A stretch of DNA of 64,000 nt from Thuidium tamariscinum (GCA_947034885.2 OX344750.2:35636821-35700820); one strand, 5' to 3'. Shown: positions 23,663 through 37,018, counted from the first letter of the stretch. Translations and numbers: made by a program. The notes: generated by a model from the sequence alone, not told the origin.

Positions 23663-25275
23663 GGGACTAAAAATTAAGGGATTTATAATGGAAAACTGTA
23701 GATGTTTGAAGTGTGATCTACAACCTCTAGACACTTTCGTAGATATTGATGTACAATACAACTAAATATTCATATAGTGTAGAATGGAAATTAATTAATA
23801 TGAATCCCCTTTAAACCACCATTCAGTGTAGTAGACTGCAAGTTCCTAAACTGTGAGAATGTGCTAGGAATGCTACAATGTAGGCAATTTAACGACTACT
23901 AGGTTAGAAAATATTAATTACTTAATTTTTAACATTAATTACTTAATGTGTGAAATTGATTATTATGTATTTTTAAAAATTAGTTAAAAAATAATTATTT
24001 TTTATTTTTTATACTTTTGGATTTTTTTGGAATTTTTTGTTTTAGTTTCATTTTATTAATTCAAAAATTTATACATGTAGTTGTTGGTCAATGCACGAGA
24101 AACAATTTTGGAGAGCAACCCAAAAAACAATCTTTTAAAGGGCTGAAAAAACATTTAATGAAGGACTGTTGCAATTTACATATCATTGTATGCTATCCAT
24201 CATATAATCAAATAGGAATTTTGACCACTCTATTTTGCACTGAATTGGAGTTTCTTTAGAGTCATGTATGTGCATAAGGGAGCCTTGAAAATAATCTTTG
24301 GAATTTGCATTTCATTAGGGGAGTTTTTAAGCCTTCGGAATACTATTTCAAGGCAATCCAAAATGCTACAAACTAGCAATGGCTACTCTAAGTTTCCAAA
24401 TTAAATAAGAATTAAAAAAAAAAATTCCTGAAATTTTAGAAAGTATTAAATACCCTAATATGATTGAAATTATAAAATATAAAACAAAATTGATAATTAA
24501 TTTAATAAATTTATTACTATAATCTAACATAGTAGTGGCCTGACTACATTAGATTGATGACATGATAGAGTTTCAAGTGCTCCCATAATGTTTCCACATT
24601 TTAGAAACTCATAGTTTCTTAGAGGTTCCAAAATTCCCCTAATGTTTATATTGGTAGAGATTGGTGTATGTGCACCTCAATTACTACCTACAAATTTGTC
24701 ACCGGGATGTTGACTTAAACAAGTGAAATTAGGCTTGAATTTCTTTCTTTGGGCAACGTTCAAAACTTACAAAGATCAATTTCAAAGGCTTGTAAGTCAA
24801 AGTCATATGCTTGTATGCTTTTCAACATTGAAGATTATATTAATAAGCTAATTGAGGAATATGTATACAAAGTTTCAATTCACTTGGACCTATCTATTAT
24901 CATTAAGGGGGATTTGAGGGCTAAAAAAGATTGCGAGTTCCCACAGTTTGAAAACACAGAAACTACCCTGGAAACGTGGAATTGTAGGAATTCTATGTAG
25001 TTGAGCGACTTCTACATTAAATTTTTTTTTTTCTTTTTGGACTTTTTTCATATTTCAAGACCCCCAGAAAAAAAAATTTAGGTAATTGTTGGCTGATAGC
25101 AACCAATAGTTCCCTGAATAATTTCGAGAATAGATTCTGAAACAACCCTGTAGAGGCCTCCAATCCCCCCTAATGGGTTACTTCATATAGCATTTAACTA
25201 GAAAAAATGCTTCTTTTTAGTGCATATATAGCTTTTAATTGCAAGTTTATACATTGATTTGAAATTCTTTAGACA
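23663..25275. other. AT-rich intergenic DNA, decayed repeats
   Basis: No gene is seen. A part around 24525-24640 (TAACATAGTAGTGGCC ... TAGAAACTCATAGTTTC) resembles 39455-39545 (GATGTAGCAGTCTCTTGGCC ... GGGAACTCACAATCTTC), so it is another dispersed repeat. Homopolymer A/T runs are common. Confidence 0.45.
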
Positions 25276-26162
25276 TTAACCCTTTAAGGACCAGTCGACC
25301 ACTTTTGGGTTGATTTTTGTACTCTCGATCAAATATTGTTCAAAATACACTTGATCACAAAAATCTCAAAGACTAATGCAATTAGAGTGCCTTCATGCAC
25401 TTCAAACAAAACCAATTTTAAGAAAATTGGAGCCTTAATGCATTAGCTATGAGGTTGCAAACTCAAATGGCTTGGACCCTCAAAAGGAAAGTGTTCAACA
25501 AAAGTACAAAAAAATATCAACCAATTTGTGAGATTTTTTTGTATCTTGATGTCTTGACAAAGCATAAGTGTTGCTTTATAATATCATGAATGTCTAAAGT
25601 AAACACATGCATTGAAATTTATATAGCTCAAATTCTAAAGGATCATTCAAGTCCTTGATTTTTGAGGATTAAGGGAACAACTCAAATTCCAACAAGGCTC
25701 TAAAAGCAAACATGATTTAGAGGTACATTTTGATTTCTTCAATGTACCGAATCTGCACATTTTAGAAGGGTATTGCTTTTAATGACCACAAATGACAATT
25801 TTCTGTGAACTTCAAAAATTTGTAACTAATTTCAAAAAGCTTCAAAAAAATATAAAACAACTTGGGTTAGATGCCTATTCTACTTCCTTCTCAATAAAAA
25901 TCTATTGAAAATATTTAAAGATGTTCCACTTCCCAAAAATTCAATTCTAGCTCTTAAAAGGTCGATTTATGGACCTTCTACTTTATTTATAACAATTTGT
26001 ACCATTGGATGAGTTTGATTTTTTGTTAGGTTGAAGAATCTCCCTTATGGCAACACTTTATATAGTTTGATCTAAGATTGCATCTTTAGAGTAGCCACAA
26101 AATTCACTTTCTTGAATAACTATGCCCACCCCACAAATCAACTACAATCCTTAAAGGATTAA
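25276..26162. mobile_element. TTAA-flanked repeat, family A, copy 1 (887 bp)
   Basis: The left end is TTAACCCTTTAAGGACC and the right end ATCCTTAAAGGATTAA, so imperfect inverted ends begin directly at TTAA on both sides. The interior is collinear with 37448-38355 over its whole length (for example GCATTAGCTATGAGGTTGCA occurs in both). No ORF. The TTAA site and CCC start are typical of piggyBac-superfamily insertions; that assignment is an inference. Confidence 0.75.
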
Positions 26163-26635
26163 GCTAACATTGAAACACACTTGTGGTAAAGTTTCAGAAG
26201 AATTCAACAAATACTATACAAATAAAGGCTTGCCCCAAAATGAATAATAGCCAATTGAAATAATGCCTCATGATTTCTTGGCCTCTAGAAGATTGTGAGT
26301 TTTTGGCCTATGGGAACTTGTTATATTCTACAACATAAGCAATTTGGCATGACCAAGTGACTACCATATTAGTTTATGATACATAATTAATTTTAATATT
26401 ATTTTTGGAAAAAAATTATTTTTTTCAATTTTTGAAAATAATTTTGTTATTTTTAATATTTTTTAATCTCACCAATTGTGACTAGTTCACAATAAGGAGA
26501 CGACCCTGAAATAGTCTATAAATGCCTTCAAAACTCCTCTTATGATGTGTACATTCCAACACAATCATCATCTTGAAACTATGTTATGGCACACTTTGAT
26601 AGATGGTTGTTGTAAAGTGGGGATGCTATTTTCTG
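26163..26635. other. AT-rich spacer
   Basis: No gene, RNA or clear repeat boundary was recognised. It includes poly-A/T runs near 26400-26460. Confidence 0.4.
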
Positions 26636-27400
26636 AACCTGTGAGCTTGTGAGCCTAGAATTTTTGGTGAAATTTTTAGTGATTTTTAGGGCATGGACCT
26701 ATTACCATGCTTTAAGAATTTAGGATTTTTATATCTAGTATCCCCCTCATGAGATTTGAAATTTGTGATTTTCAAAACTTTAAAAAAAAAAAAAAATCAA
26801 TTTTTTTCGGGTTTTTTTTCAGTCATTTTTTTGTTTTTCAAATTCTTTTGCAACTCCATCACCCTCCAAAATCCCTCTTGATATTGAAAGGGGTTTAGAG
26901 GTAGAGGGCTTTGGAGCTCTCAAAACTTTTTTTTTCATTTTTTTTCAACTTTTTTTTCTTTTTTTCTGACTATGTTACTAGTTCATTTTTGTTGCGACTT
27001 TTCACCCTTCAAAACCTTTTCTTGGTACTGAGAGATCAATTTCAAGGTGATAAAGTCGGAAAAAAAAAAAAAAAACTTTTTTTTTTTTTTTTTTTTTTTT
27101 TCCGACTTTATCACCCTCGAAAATCCCTTGTTGGATTCTGGATTTTGAACCTCAAAAAAAAATTCAAAAATTCAAATTCTTTTTGGAAGGTATTGAGAGG
27201 CCCTTTAGAGATAGTAGGGTTTGAAATTTTAAAATACATTAACCACATTTCCACGGTCATAGGTCCATGGTCATGAAGCTGAAATTTTACTATAAATAGA
27301 TTTTTTTTAAATGACTTCACTTTTTTTTTCTCTTGGCTTAAAAAATTCACAGTTTTTTTTGGTTAATTCTCTAGGCTCACAAAACCTACGCTCACAGCTC
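26636..27400. repeat. Repeat with inverted ends and T-rich tandem core
   Basis: The left end (CTGTGAGCTTGTGAGCCTAG) is mirrored near 27373-27400 (CTAGGCTCACAAAACC ... GCTCACAG). Inside, a phrase like CACCCTCCAAAATCCC occurs three times (about 26861, 27002, 27111), each separated by T-rich runs of about 110-140 bp. The core contains a perfect palindrome at 27046-27115. Probably a decayed non-autonomous element with internal tandem units. Confidence 0.5.
27046..27115. repeat. Perfect palindrome around A/T homopolymer runs
   Basis: GGTGATAAAGTCGGA then an A run, a single C, a T run and the exact complement TCCGACTTTATCACC. The arms are perfect over 15 unique bases plus homopolymer. Assembly error or slippage is possible because such sequence is hard to read. 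Confidence 0.75.
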
Positions 27401-28900
27401 GCAAACTCATGCTTTTAGGCTCACAAACTAGCGTCGTTGGTTTTAGAGGATCATTTTGTTTATTTTGATGTTTTTAGTTGATGGATTTTAATATTTTATA
27501 AGACATAAATCACTATCAAAATGATGTTTAAGAACATATTTGTGTTTTTTCTATCCTCTTGAAGTATCAAGCTTTAAGGTTTGACCATTTTAATTTTGGT
27601 AATTGAAAAATTTAGTCATAGTCAAATATAATGCTCTTAGGTTATATATTGGTATTCAAGATGCATATTGCATTACCTATAATAAAATAAATCTAAACAT
27701 TGAATAATGTCCTTATTTCCAAATACAAAATACATTGATTTTATTTTAAAAGCTAATGTATACTAGTCTTGAATAGGGATGCTAAAATGCCTTTCTATAA
27801 TGTCATTATATAAGGTATAATTCCTTTTTTACGAGCCCAAATTTCACAAACAAGCTTGAATTTAAGAATCTCTTCAATGAAAGAAACCTCAATTAATGGA
27901 ATTCAAAGTAACCCTTTCATTGAAATTGAAATTTTTTTAGTATAAAATAATAATTGCTTCAAATAAAAACTTCACTATTAATGCCTAAAAAACTAGTGGT
28001 AGCTCAAATTTCCAAAATTGTGAAGATGTATTATGATATGCATATTACAATCAAATTTAATGAAAAATCTCAAATCATAGTTGCAAAATGTGCTCTATAG
28101 ATCATTTCCATACAATTAGATCAACCACCACATTAACCAAAACTTTTCAATCAAATGTAAAGCCCCAAATTGAAAATTCCTTGTATAATCAATTGTAGAT
28201 TAAATATTTGTGATTTTCACAAGAATTTTTATTTCTTTATGTTTAAAATGTCAACTTCAAATTTGGTGATTTAAAAAGAATTTAATCCAATTTTTTTATT
28301 CAAGTTGTATTTGAAGGATCATATTTTGAACTAAATTTTCTTTTTTTGGCCAAACCTACTTGGTGACATTTGAATACAAAATACTTGCAAAACAAAGTCT
28401 TCAACCCTATATTGTAATAATGGTAAATAACTAACACAACAATCTTCAAGAAAATTAGTGATGAATGATAAAACTTATTTTTATGCATTTTGGATGTATT
28501 TGCGTTCATTTATTGTTTGAAATTTGAACATTTGGTCCTTCAGGGATTAATAAAAAGTATGAAATAAATTCTTCTTTCTATAGATGTATTTTGTACCTTC
28601 TCTAGAACATTATAAACAATTTAAGGTAGGAAGTCCATAAAGTGCCCATTTATTACTTGGAAATTAATTTGGGAAAGGATAGAATTTTGTGAAATATTTT
28701 TCAATAAATTTTCCTTGAAACACAAATGGAATTTGCATTTCATAACCCAAGTCATTTCATATTTTTATTGGAGCTTCATGGAAATAGTCATATAGATTTT
28801 TGAAGCAAAAATGCAGTACAGTAGTTCCCAAAAGCATCCACCTCTTGAAATGTAAACCTTTTGCACATTGCTTTGCATGAGAACACAAAATGTTCCTCCA
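27401..28900. other. Intergenic DNA with a family G repeat
   Basis: The segment from about 27980 to 28550 is homologous to 38550-39112, 50645-51106 and 53200-53800 (shared phrases such as ATTAGATCAA, ATTGTAGATTGAATATTTGT). It ends CTTCAGGGATTAA with TTAA at 28547-28550. Nothing gene-like was seen until the composition becomes more balanced near 28900. Confidence 0.5.
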
Positions 28901-29799
28901 TGTTACAGGATACTTTGTTTCAGCTCCTCCTGTCCCAGCATGGAAAACGCCAGTGGCTTTCGCCCCCGTCGGCAACATGAACCATTTTCAGAAAGCGTTG
29001 ACGCTGGCTTGTAAGTTAGCTGGAGTTACGTGGACACACCTCACAGGGTCTCAGGACGTAAGAAGCAGAGATCGATGTGGCAAGAGATGAGGCAGAGGAA
29101 GAGGATAGAGATCAGGACAGAGACTGGATTCCACATTGGCAGCAGGCCGAAACCTCGAAGGCGTAACCATGGTTAGCATCGTGTGTGTACGTGAAATTAG
29201 CAATATTTCTACCAATTTCGCGACAGCTCTATGATATGGAAATTGGGCATCCCGCATTCAGTCGTCGATTTGAAGTTTCAGCACTCTTTTTAGCAACGTG
29301 GGCTTATTCTGGAAAGTAAATTTCTCACGTTTGGGAAATTGGGATTGGCTGAGTGGCGGACGGAGGGATCTCTGGTATCAGTGTTAAGGTAGGTCCGAGG
29401 AAAGGCTGAGCTTTCGCCTTTTAAGGTCGGCGAGTGATTGGCGAGTGAGGTTTTAGGAAAAGGGCCAATAACCATAGCAATGCTGCCACACCAGCGGTGG
29501 TCATCCTCCCCGTGAATCGCATGTCTCCACAACACTGATCTCTCAGCGAACCCACTTCTCGCATTCCCACTTTGCTCATATGGGCTATGGAGATAAGTGA
29601 TAACACTTGTTCCAAGGGAAAGAACACCTCGAGTGGTACGAGAAGCGTATACTGCTTTGCAACAGGGGATTGGGCTGCTGGAGAAGCGCTTGGGTTTGGC
29701 CATGGATCACGCTGAATTGGCGGAATTTGCAGGAGGGGAAGGGGTGGAAGAGGCAGACTGGTGAAAGGAGGGAGTACGAGATTGATCGGAGTTGTAATC
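28900..29799 (+). promoter_or_regulatory. Promoter and 5' leader of the EF-hand carrier gene
   Basis: GC content rises from about 28915 onward and repeats stop, marking the upstream region of the next gene. Several short upstream ATGs occur. No in-frame ATG lies between 29761 and the chosen start at 29800. The transcription start cannot be placed. Confidence 0.4.
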
Positions 29800-32700
29800 A
29801 TGGAGGTGCAGGAGCAGCAGCAGCAGCAGGTGGGGGGAGGAGGGTGGAATCCCGTGGAGGCTTTGGTCCTTCATTGTCATAATGCTCACAAATGCTTCAA
29901 ACCAATTGCCTCGATTTCAGCCAATTCAAACGACCACCCGCTGAATTCCTTCGTGTCGGCAGTGGCTTCCGTGAAAAAAGGGATGGGGATGCATCCCCTC
30001 TTTCGGCAATCGAATTCCAATGACAGAGATAGCAGTCAATTAGCTTGCAGCTGCAGCAGCAACAGCAGTAATAGCATTAATAGTAGCAGTAGTGGCAGTA
30101 GTGTTATTAAGAGTCCTCCCGTGAAAGGTTTCTTCGGGCTTTCGTTTCCGAATTTGCGAGATTTTGATGAAAAGGCGGTTCAATCGTGTTCATGTAGTTA
30201 CCAAGATTCCGATAGGAAAGTTGTGAAGTTCCAGGGTTTCTCAATTCCAGGTTTGAATGTAGGCAAGAAGGAAGCTCTCGCTGTTCGTTGTTGCTGCTGT
30301 TGCGCGAAAGGAGAGAGTGGAGGGGATGTCAAGGAGCCGCGGTCGGACGGAATGACCAATGTGTCAATTTTGGTAATGTCGATGATGCTGGGGCAGCGGA
30401 AACCTGTTGCCCCTGTTCATTGTAGTGGTAGTGATATGTCCAAGGGTGCCAGTGTGGAGGAGGAACTGCATCCTTTGATGCGAATTCCTGTTCTAGGGTT
30501 TCTCTCGCATCGCTTTACCAAGCCTAAATGTGATCGGAAGAGGACACGGTTGGCGTGCACCTGCGGTCATGAAAGGCACGACCTCTCCTCTAGGAAAGCT
30601 GTGAAGAGATTTTCGTTCGCGAATTTTGTGCAGTTTAGGGATGATTTAGTTCAGAATGGAACGAAGAGGCTGAGAATAGGGACATTAGGGTTTGCCAGGC
30701 TGCACGGGCAGCCAGACGAAGCTTCTGCTTCTATTGTTGTCCCTGCTGAAGAATCCATGGAGACGGCGCCTTTGTTTGAGAAAGCGAAAAGTAATCCAGG
30801 CTCACAGATGGAGAGAGTGAAGAGCTTTGCAGCGCATTCGGCGTTGCAGCCAGTTCAGGTGAAGCTGCCCAATATGGGCGATTTGAGATCTTCGCTAGCT
30901 ACTCTCGGTGTAAAGGAAGGTTTGCAGGGGCTCGTGGATAGGGTGACGACGAGCATGACCAAAAGCTCATCGAAGTACCCGGACAAGAAGAAGTTGACAT
31001 CAGTGCAGGACTTTTTTAGATACACCGAAGCTGAAGGTATGGATTGCTTTTCAAGGTAGAGGATCAACTCTTTGTAATCATTTTGAAGCAGTTTATAGAA
31101 CTGTGCTTTCATTGAAGGAAGGATCGGTATAGAGAGCACTGCAGACATCACTGTGAATACGAAAAGAGCGAAATTGGAGTTTATCACCGTGGATAAATTT
31201 CTTTTGTAATCATTCAAAGTACGAGGTTGTAGACCACTGTTGAAGGGATAGAAGACAAGCCCATTTCCATTCTCAGATTAATGGCCATAGTCATATAACC
31301 AAGTGTTGATTGGAACCAGTTGAGTTGCTGTTGGAAACGGGTTTATTCAATAGCAGACTGGATCAGGCTCCCAACAGTTTGATTACCTGTTTCTTTAGAG
31401 AGAAACCCATTTCATTGTCCATTTGGATTTCTCATGAATCTCTCTTCTAATGGGGATGGTGCTGCTGTGCAGGAAAGAGGTTGTTCGATGAATTGGACCG
31501 CGACCGTGATGGCCAAGTGACTCTGGATGACCTTGAAGTCGCCATGAAGAAGCGAAAATTACCCCAACGGTACGCGAAAGAGTTTTTAAAACGGACTCGC
31601 AAGAATTGGTTTGCGAAATCGATTGGTTGGAGTGAGTTTCACTCGTTGATGGAGCAAAAGGAGCCCAAAATGCTGCGGGCGTACACCACCATGAGTTTGA
31701 GCAAGTCAGGCACTCTGCAGAAGAATCAGGTGTTGGCTTCCTTGCGGAACGCAGGGTTGCCTGCTACAGATGGGAACGCAGCGGCCATGATGAAGTTCCT
31801 GAATGTGGACGCCGAGGGGTCGATTGCGTATGGCCAATTTCGGAACTTTATGCTTCTGCTCCCACCAGAGCGTCTTGGAGATGATCCACGGTGCGATCAA
31901 TTGTTTCTTGACATTTTTTCCTATTGCAATTCCATATGAAATACTCCCCTATCTCAATCCTCTGAATTCTCTGAATTCTCTTAATTCTCTTGTGAAAGGT
32001 GGCTCATAGTTCTTTATGCCTGTGTTTGGTGATTAGGATGGTGTGGTTCGAAGCTGCGACTGTAGTGCCCATGGCGCCCCCTGTGGACATTCCAGCTGGT
32101 TCAGTTCTGAAGTCTGCTTTAGCTGGGGGTTTGGCGAGTGGTCTTTCGACTTCCATGTTACATCCGCTTGACACTGTAAAGGTGAGGCCGCAATAAAGGA
32201 ACGACAATTATTACAAGCCGGTATAGCTCTATTGTCTTCGTTGCAGAGGAAATAGCAATGTTGGATAGTTTGTGTACACTTTCATCAACTATGCTGCTTT
32301 CATTTGAAAAGCGAAACAGGAAACCCATCCCCTCCGCTTTCAGCTGTTTTAAGTGGTTTCTCTCACTATGGGTTATTAATGTGCGTCTTCAGGAGGATTC
32401 CAATGCATTTAAATTCTGTTTTACTTGGACATCGTATGAATAAGTTCTGAATTTTCAAAGTTTTGCTCACAGGGCAAGTAAATCGGTGGCTAGTCTTTGA
32501 CTCTTGCAGCTGTTGTATATTCTCGTAGATTCTAAATATGTACTTGTCAGTACTATTTACTGCACTCATGGCCTACCCATGGCAAAAGATTTTTTCCGCA
32601 AGAGTGGTTTCACTTTCCTTAATCTAGAAATCCACCTGTTTTGTGCAGACAAGGGTTCAAGCATCGACCTTGTCATTTCCAGAGGTGATTGCAAAGCTGC

Positions 32701-34410
32701 CTCAAATTGGTATCAGGGGCATGTACCGTGGGTCTATTCCAGCGATTGTAGGCCAATTCACCAGGTAAAGCCTCATATATCAATCTCCTCTTCTGTTATC
32801 TTTCTTTTGCTCTTGGAATCCATGTGGTCAAGCACCTCATCAGAAACGGAGTGTGGGAATCGTGGAAGGTGGGGTTTTGTATGATTTAAAATTCTGATAT
32901 ACCTCTGTTTTCTGGAATGTGCCAGCCATGGAATTCGGACAGGGGTCTTGGAAGCCAGCAAACTTCTTTTAAAAAACATGGCACCAAACGTTTCTGATCT
33001 TCAGGTACGCATGCAGCAGTTGTACGTGTATTTTCATTAACGACCCTCTGCTTGGATATTAACCCTAACGGCCAGTAGCAGCAACTTTCATAACGATAGG
33101 AGTTGAAGCAATAGGCTTCAAGGAAGGTAAATAATATCATGTACCAACAGAAAGTAGAATCGCATCCTACATTCTTTTTGAACACTAGAAATATTTTGGA
33201 AAGTTACTGTAGTCAACTATTAGCTTCCAAATTGAAAGTTATTTTTCAACTGGGGTGCTTAGGAGTTCGTTGTACAGATCCTGTCATCACATTCTGATAT
33301 AATCTATTTGTATATATATATGGCAACAGGTGCAATCTTTGTCTTCCTTTACGAGCACTGTAATTGGGACAGCTGTTCGAATTCCTTGTGAGGTATTGAA
33401 ACAGAGGTTGCAAGCTGGGTTGTACAACAGCGTGGGGGAAGCTATTGTAGCCACATATCAACGAGATGGCTTGAAAGGCTTCTTCAGAGGAACAGGCGTT
33501 ACCTTGTGTAGAGAGGTTCCATTCTATGTCGCTGGCATGAGCATCTATGAGGAAGCTAAGAAGGTAATAAAAGATCCATGTGCTCTCATTGCAAAAACCA
33601 TCAGATTTTGAAAGACTAGATAGAGCTTTTTATTACAAATCCATCTGAAGGTAGAGGATACTATTTACATCAATCAATGCATTTTAGCCAATATCAAAGA
33701 GTGTAATTTCATTGAGAGATCTTCAGTGCAGTAGAAAGATCTCTTTGGGTGTAAGAGCCAAGTGTTTCGACGTCAATTTTTCATCACTGTATGAATTTCG
33801 TATGCAATCATTCAAAGTTGGAGGTTGTAGATCACTGTTGAAAGGGTCGCGCATAGCGACAATCCCATTTCCATTTCCATTCAAAGATGCGTGTCCATAG
33901 ACAATTTAGCCCAGTCATACTTACTCCTAACTCGCTATTTGAAGGTCAACGGAGTGTTTGAAAGAGATGAGTTAGTGTAGATACTAAGGGTTAGTCAATA
34001 GGAGACAGGATTAGGTCGCTAAACAGTTCTAGTGTCTTCAATCTTAAATTCTGATGAGACTGGCTGTTTTTTTCCAGGTTGTCCAGAAGGTCTTGAACAG
34101 AGAACTGCAACCGTGGGAGACCATTGCAGTCGGTGGCCTCTCTGGTGGCCTTGCAGCTATTGCGACAACCCCTTTTGATGTGATGAAGACGAGAACGATG
34201 ACTGCAGCCCCCGGCATGCCATCCACCATGGGCACTATCATGGTTGCGATTGTGAAAGACGAAGGTCTACTGGCCCTTTTCAAAGGGGCAATTCCGCGTT
34301 TCTTTTGGATTGCGCCTCTTGGAGCAATGAACTTCGCAGGTTACGAGCTCGCTAAGCGAGCCATGGAGAACAAAGAAAAAGAAGTTCAAGCCTTAGAGAA
34401 GTCCAGATAA
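29800..34410 (+). CDS. SAMTL: EF-hand mitochondrial-carrier-family protein, SAM-transporter-like
   Basis: Inferred coding exons are 29800-31036, 31473-31890, 32037-32181, 32649-32764, 32926-33004, 33330-33563 and 34078-34410, with GT-AG junctions in one frame, about 853 aa. The first 400 residues are poorly conserved, with Gln and Ser runs. From about 400 the protein closely follows Arabidopsis At2g35800 (about 823 aa): PDKKKLTSVQDFFRYTEAEG, then one canonical EF-hand loop D421-D432 with D, D, D, G and terminal D. Three carrier repeats follow, each with the P-x-(D/E)-x-x-K signature: PLDTVK at 595-600, PCEVLK at 684-689 and PFDVMK at 775-780. The family moves metabolites across organelle inner membranes, and SAM carriers exchange S-adenosylmethionine for S-adenosylhomocysteine. 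The EF-hand suggests calcium sensing, but its substrate is not proven. The N-terminal ATG is the first in the open frame. Confidence 0.9.
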
Positions 34411-36126
34411 AAAACCTGCCCACCTGATGCCAATTTTCATGTATGAGAATATCTGTATCCCCACTCTCAACAGTTTCATTTCACAGGGAAGCAATGATAG
34501 AAAAATGCTGTACATATGTTTTGGAAGGGCCTTCGGGTGCAAAAGAGGAAAGATTTTGACAGTCCCAGTTTTAGTTTGCTGATTGCCGCAAGAAGTTAGA
34601 AGTCGACGTGTGCATATCAAAGGCTGTCAAGACCAGTGCATCAGAACTGAGGTGAAGAAATTCTTGGTTGCGTCCCACAATGTTTTCATTGTCGAGGAGT
34701 ATTTTCTGGCCTTTCTTGGACAAGGTCTCCTGTTTAGTGCTACATCTCCTCTTTTGGGAAACGCTGTGGCAACGAGATCTGTGCTTCTGGGGTAGATTCC
34801 AGAAGACAGGGCTCTGAAAATTTGCTCCGAAACTTCAAGTTTGATGGGGGATTTGTTTGAGCAAATGATCATGTTTTCAAAGGATTTGAGCTGCGAGGGT
34901 TGTTGAGGAATTGTGAATGTGTCTGCATTTATTGTTGGAGCAGCTTTTTTATCTATTCTTTTTAGATTCCTTGAGCGTATAGAAGCTTGAATGCCCAAAC
35001 TAGGCGAACTGAGATCAGGTTCGAGTAGTAATTACATCTGTTGTAAAGTTGGAACTTCTTGCGGCATCTTCATCAGTGGCGCATTCTGCTGGCCACGTTC
35101 GTGAATTGTCCATCTGCTCATGTGTATCTTCTCAAATGTTTCTCAGAGTTTCCCAAGCGGTTGAAATCTAGTGATTGGAAGCCGCAGTTGGATTTACTTC
35201 TGAGATTCTTCGTCTACACTTCGGTGAAGCGAAGTCGCAGACTTCGCCATGTACGCTAGAAGCTTGCATAAGCTTTGCGAGCACCGCGCATGGCTGCAAC
35301 TTTGCGCACCCTCAATCTTAATTGCACTCGTTGACTATCGAATGAAAGCTACCAGAGTCTTGATGCGGTGTTCTTGGAGGTGGGTACACCCAAAATCGCA
35401 CCCTGACTACAACAGCCATCGTACATCTCCAAAATCAACATACATATGATTGCGACCCTTCATAACTTTTGCATACTGAATCCAAAATGGCACGGTCTTT
35501 CACTTGCTGCCAACAAGAAAATATGAAAATCTGGGCAGTCTAATTATAGAAAGAAGACTGGCAGTTTGGGAGGTACCCACAGTACGTGACTGGATCCGCT
35601 TCTGTCACACAAATTGCACACCACAGTATTCCAGGAACAATTGGATCGAGTCTACAATAGTGCAACTAGCCGATTCTGGCAAGGGTCAAAGTAAAAAAAA
35701 AGACCCCCTATTTTGTGCCATGTTAATGCTGTTGTTAACAGCTCTCATAACAATCAGGGGACCTCAGATTGCAAATATGAACTCAAAATTTGCAAATTTT
35801 ATCATGTATCCCAAATAAAAAGTTCTTTAAGGATAAAAAAAAGGGGGCAAAACAGCCTCCGCAATCAGCTCGTTGCACTATTCTGAACAATTGGCACTGA
35901 CAACTAAAAGTCCATTGACATCAAAAAGAACACGAGATTCTCGGCAAATTGCCACATGCTTCGTAATCAAGTCGCAAGACTAATGAGGACGGGTGAAATC
36001 CTAAAACCCTCACTGGCTCCAAACTGTAAACCCTAAATTCTGAAACGCAAAACTGATACCTCTGCAATTGCACTGTGTAAGACGTCACGGGGATGTGGGA
36101 GTCCTGTGAGACATGGTTCTGTGACA
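34411..36126. other. 3' flank of the carrier gene and intergenic DNA
   Basis: The first 600-700 bases keep genic composition and probably include the 3' UTR. From 35370 sequence related to the GGTAGGTACACCC element at 60566 begins (GAGGTGGGTACACCCAAAAT ... TTTGGGAGGTACCCAC, about 35379-35590). The stretch 35830-36126 shows no recognised feature. Confidence 0.45.
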
Positions 36127-37018
36127 TTAAACCCTAAGGGCCAATTGCATCCTTGGGGACAAAATGGATTTCAGGCAGTTTTTATGACCCTAGTTTTCAG
36201 TGAAGTTTTTTGAAATTTTTCTTACAAGATACGAAAACTTATTAACTTCATGGGAAAATAACTTTAATTTCAACTAGTGACCAAGAGCAAAAGATATACC
36301 ACAAAAATTTGGTGGGTAGAAAAATAAAGCCACAAAAACTTGAAATGAGAGTTTTAAAGGGTTTCCTTCTCATAGATCATCCCCCCCTACATTTGAAGCT
36401 TTGATTCATTCGTTATGGATTAGCAATGTGAAAGTTATGAACAATCTTGGTTTCAGGGCAATTTGAGTAGCTTCTTGAAAAAATAACTCGTAGGATTCAT
36501 TTTGGAATGCCATTTTCACAATTTTTCAAAAAAAAAAATTTGAAAGGGTTTTTTTTTTCCTTAATTTTGAGATTAACGCAATTCAATTCCATCTTAGAAC
36601 TATTAACAATTTTGTTTTTTGTACACTCTTGGGCCTACTTCTACTACACAATTTAAAAAAAAATGAAAATCAAGTTGTTTTTAAAAAAAAATCCTAGACT
36701 TAAAAACTCAATTCATCAACAAAAAAAATTTAATTCAAAGTCCAAAAGGCAAAAAATCCAACAAATGGTGGTCAATCATTTGAAATTGTAGACCAAAGTT
36801 CAAAAAATTCTTTTATTTTTAGCTTTGAATGCTAATACCTTACAATCTATACGGTCAAACTTCATGAAATTTTTAACACATGATCTTAGACAAGTAAAGT
36901 GTAAAATCTTATAATTAGATTCAATAAGGGCATTTTTTGGTTCTCTTGGTGAACACGGTAGAAATGCTAATTTTGACTGTTTTTTCACCTTAAAATGGCC
37001 TTGGCCTTCAGGGATTAA
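36127..37018. mobile_element. TTAA-flanked repeat, family E (892 bp)
   Basis: It begins TTAAACCCTAAGGGCCAA and ends TTGGCCTTCAGGGATTAA; inverted ends share the pattern CCCT(A/G)A(A/G)GGCCAA right after TTAA. The interior is AT-rich, with no ORF. Phrases such as ATTCATTCGTTATGGATTAG and GTGAAAGTTATGAACAA are distantly like families F (52224, 55214). Confidence 0.65.

Noticed and set aside
26911-27276. 121-aa Phe/Lys-rich ORF
   Set aside because: Produced by T and A homopolymer runs in a repeat.
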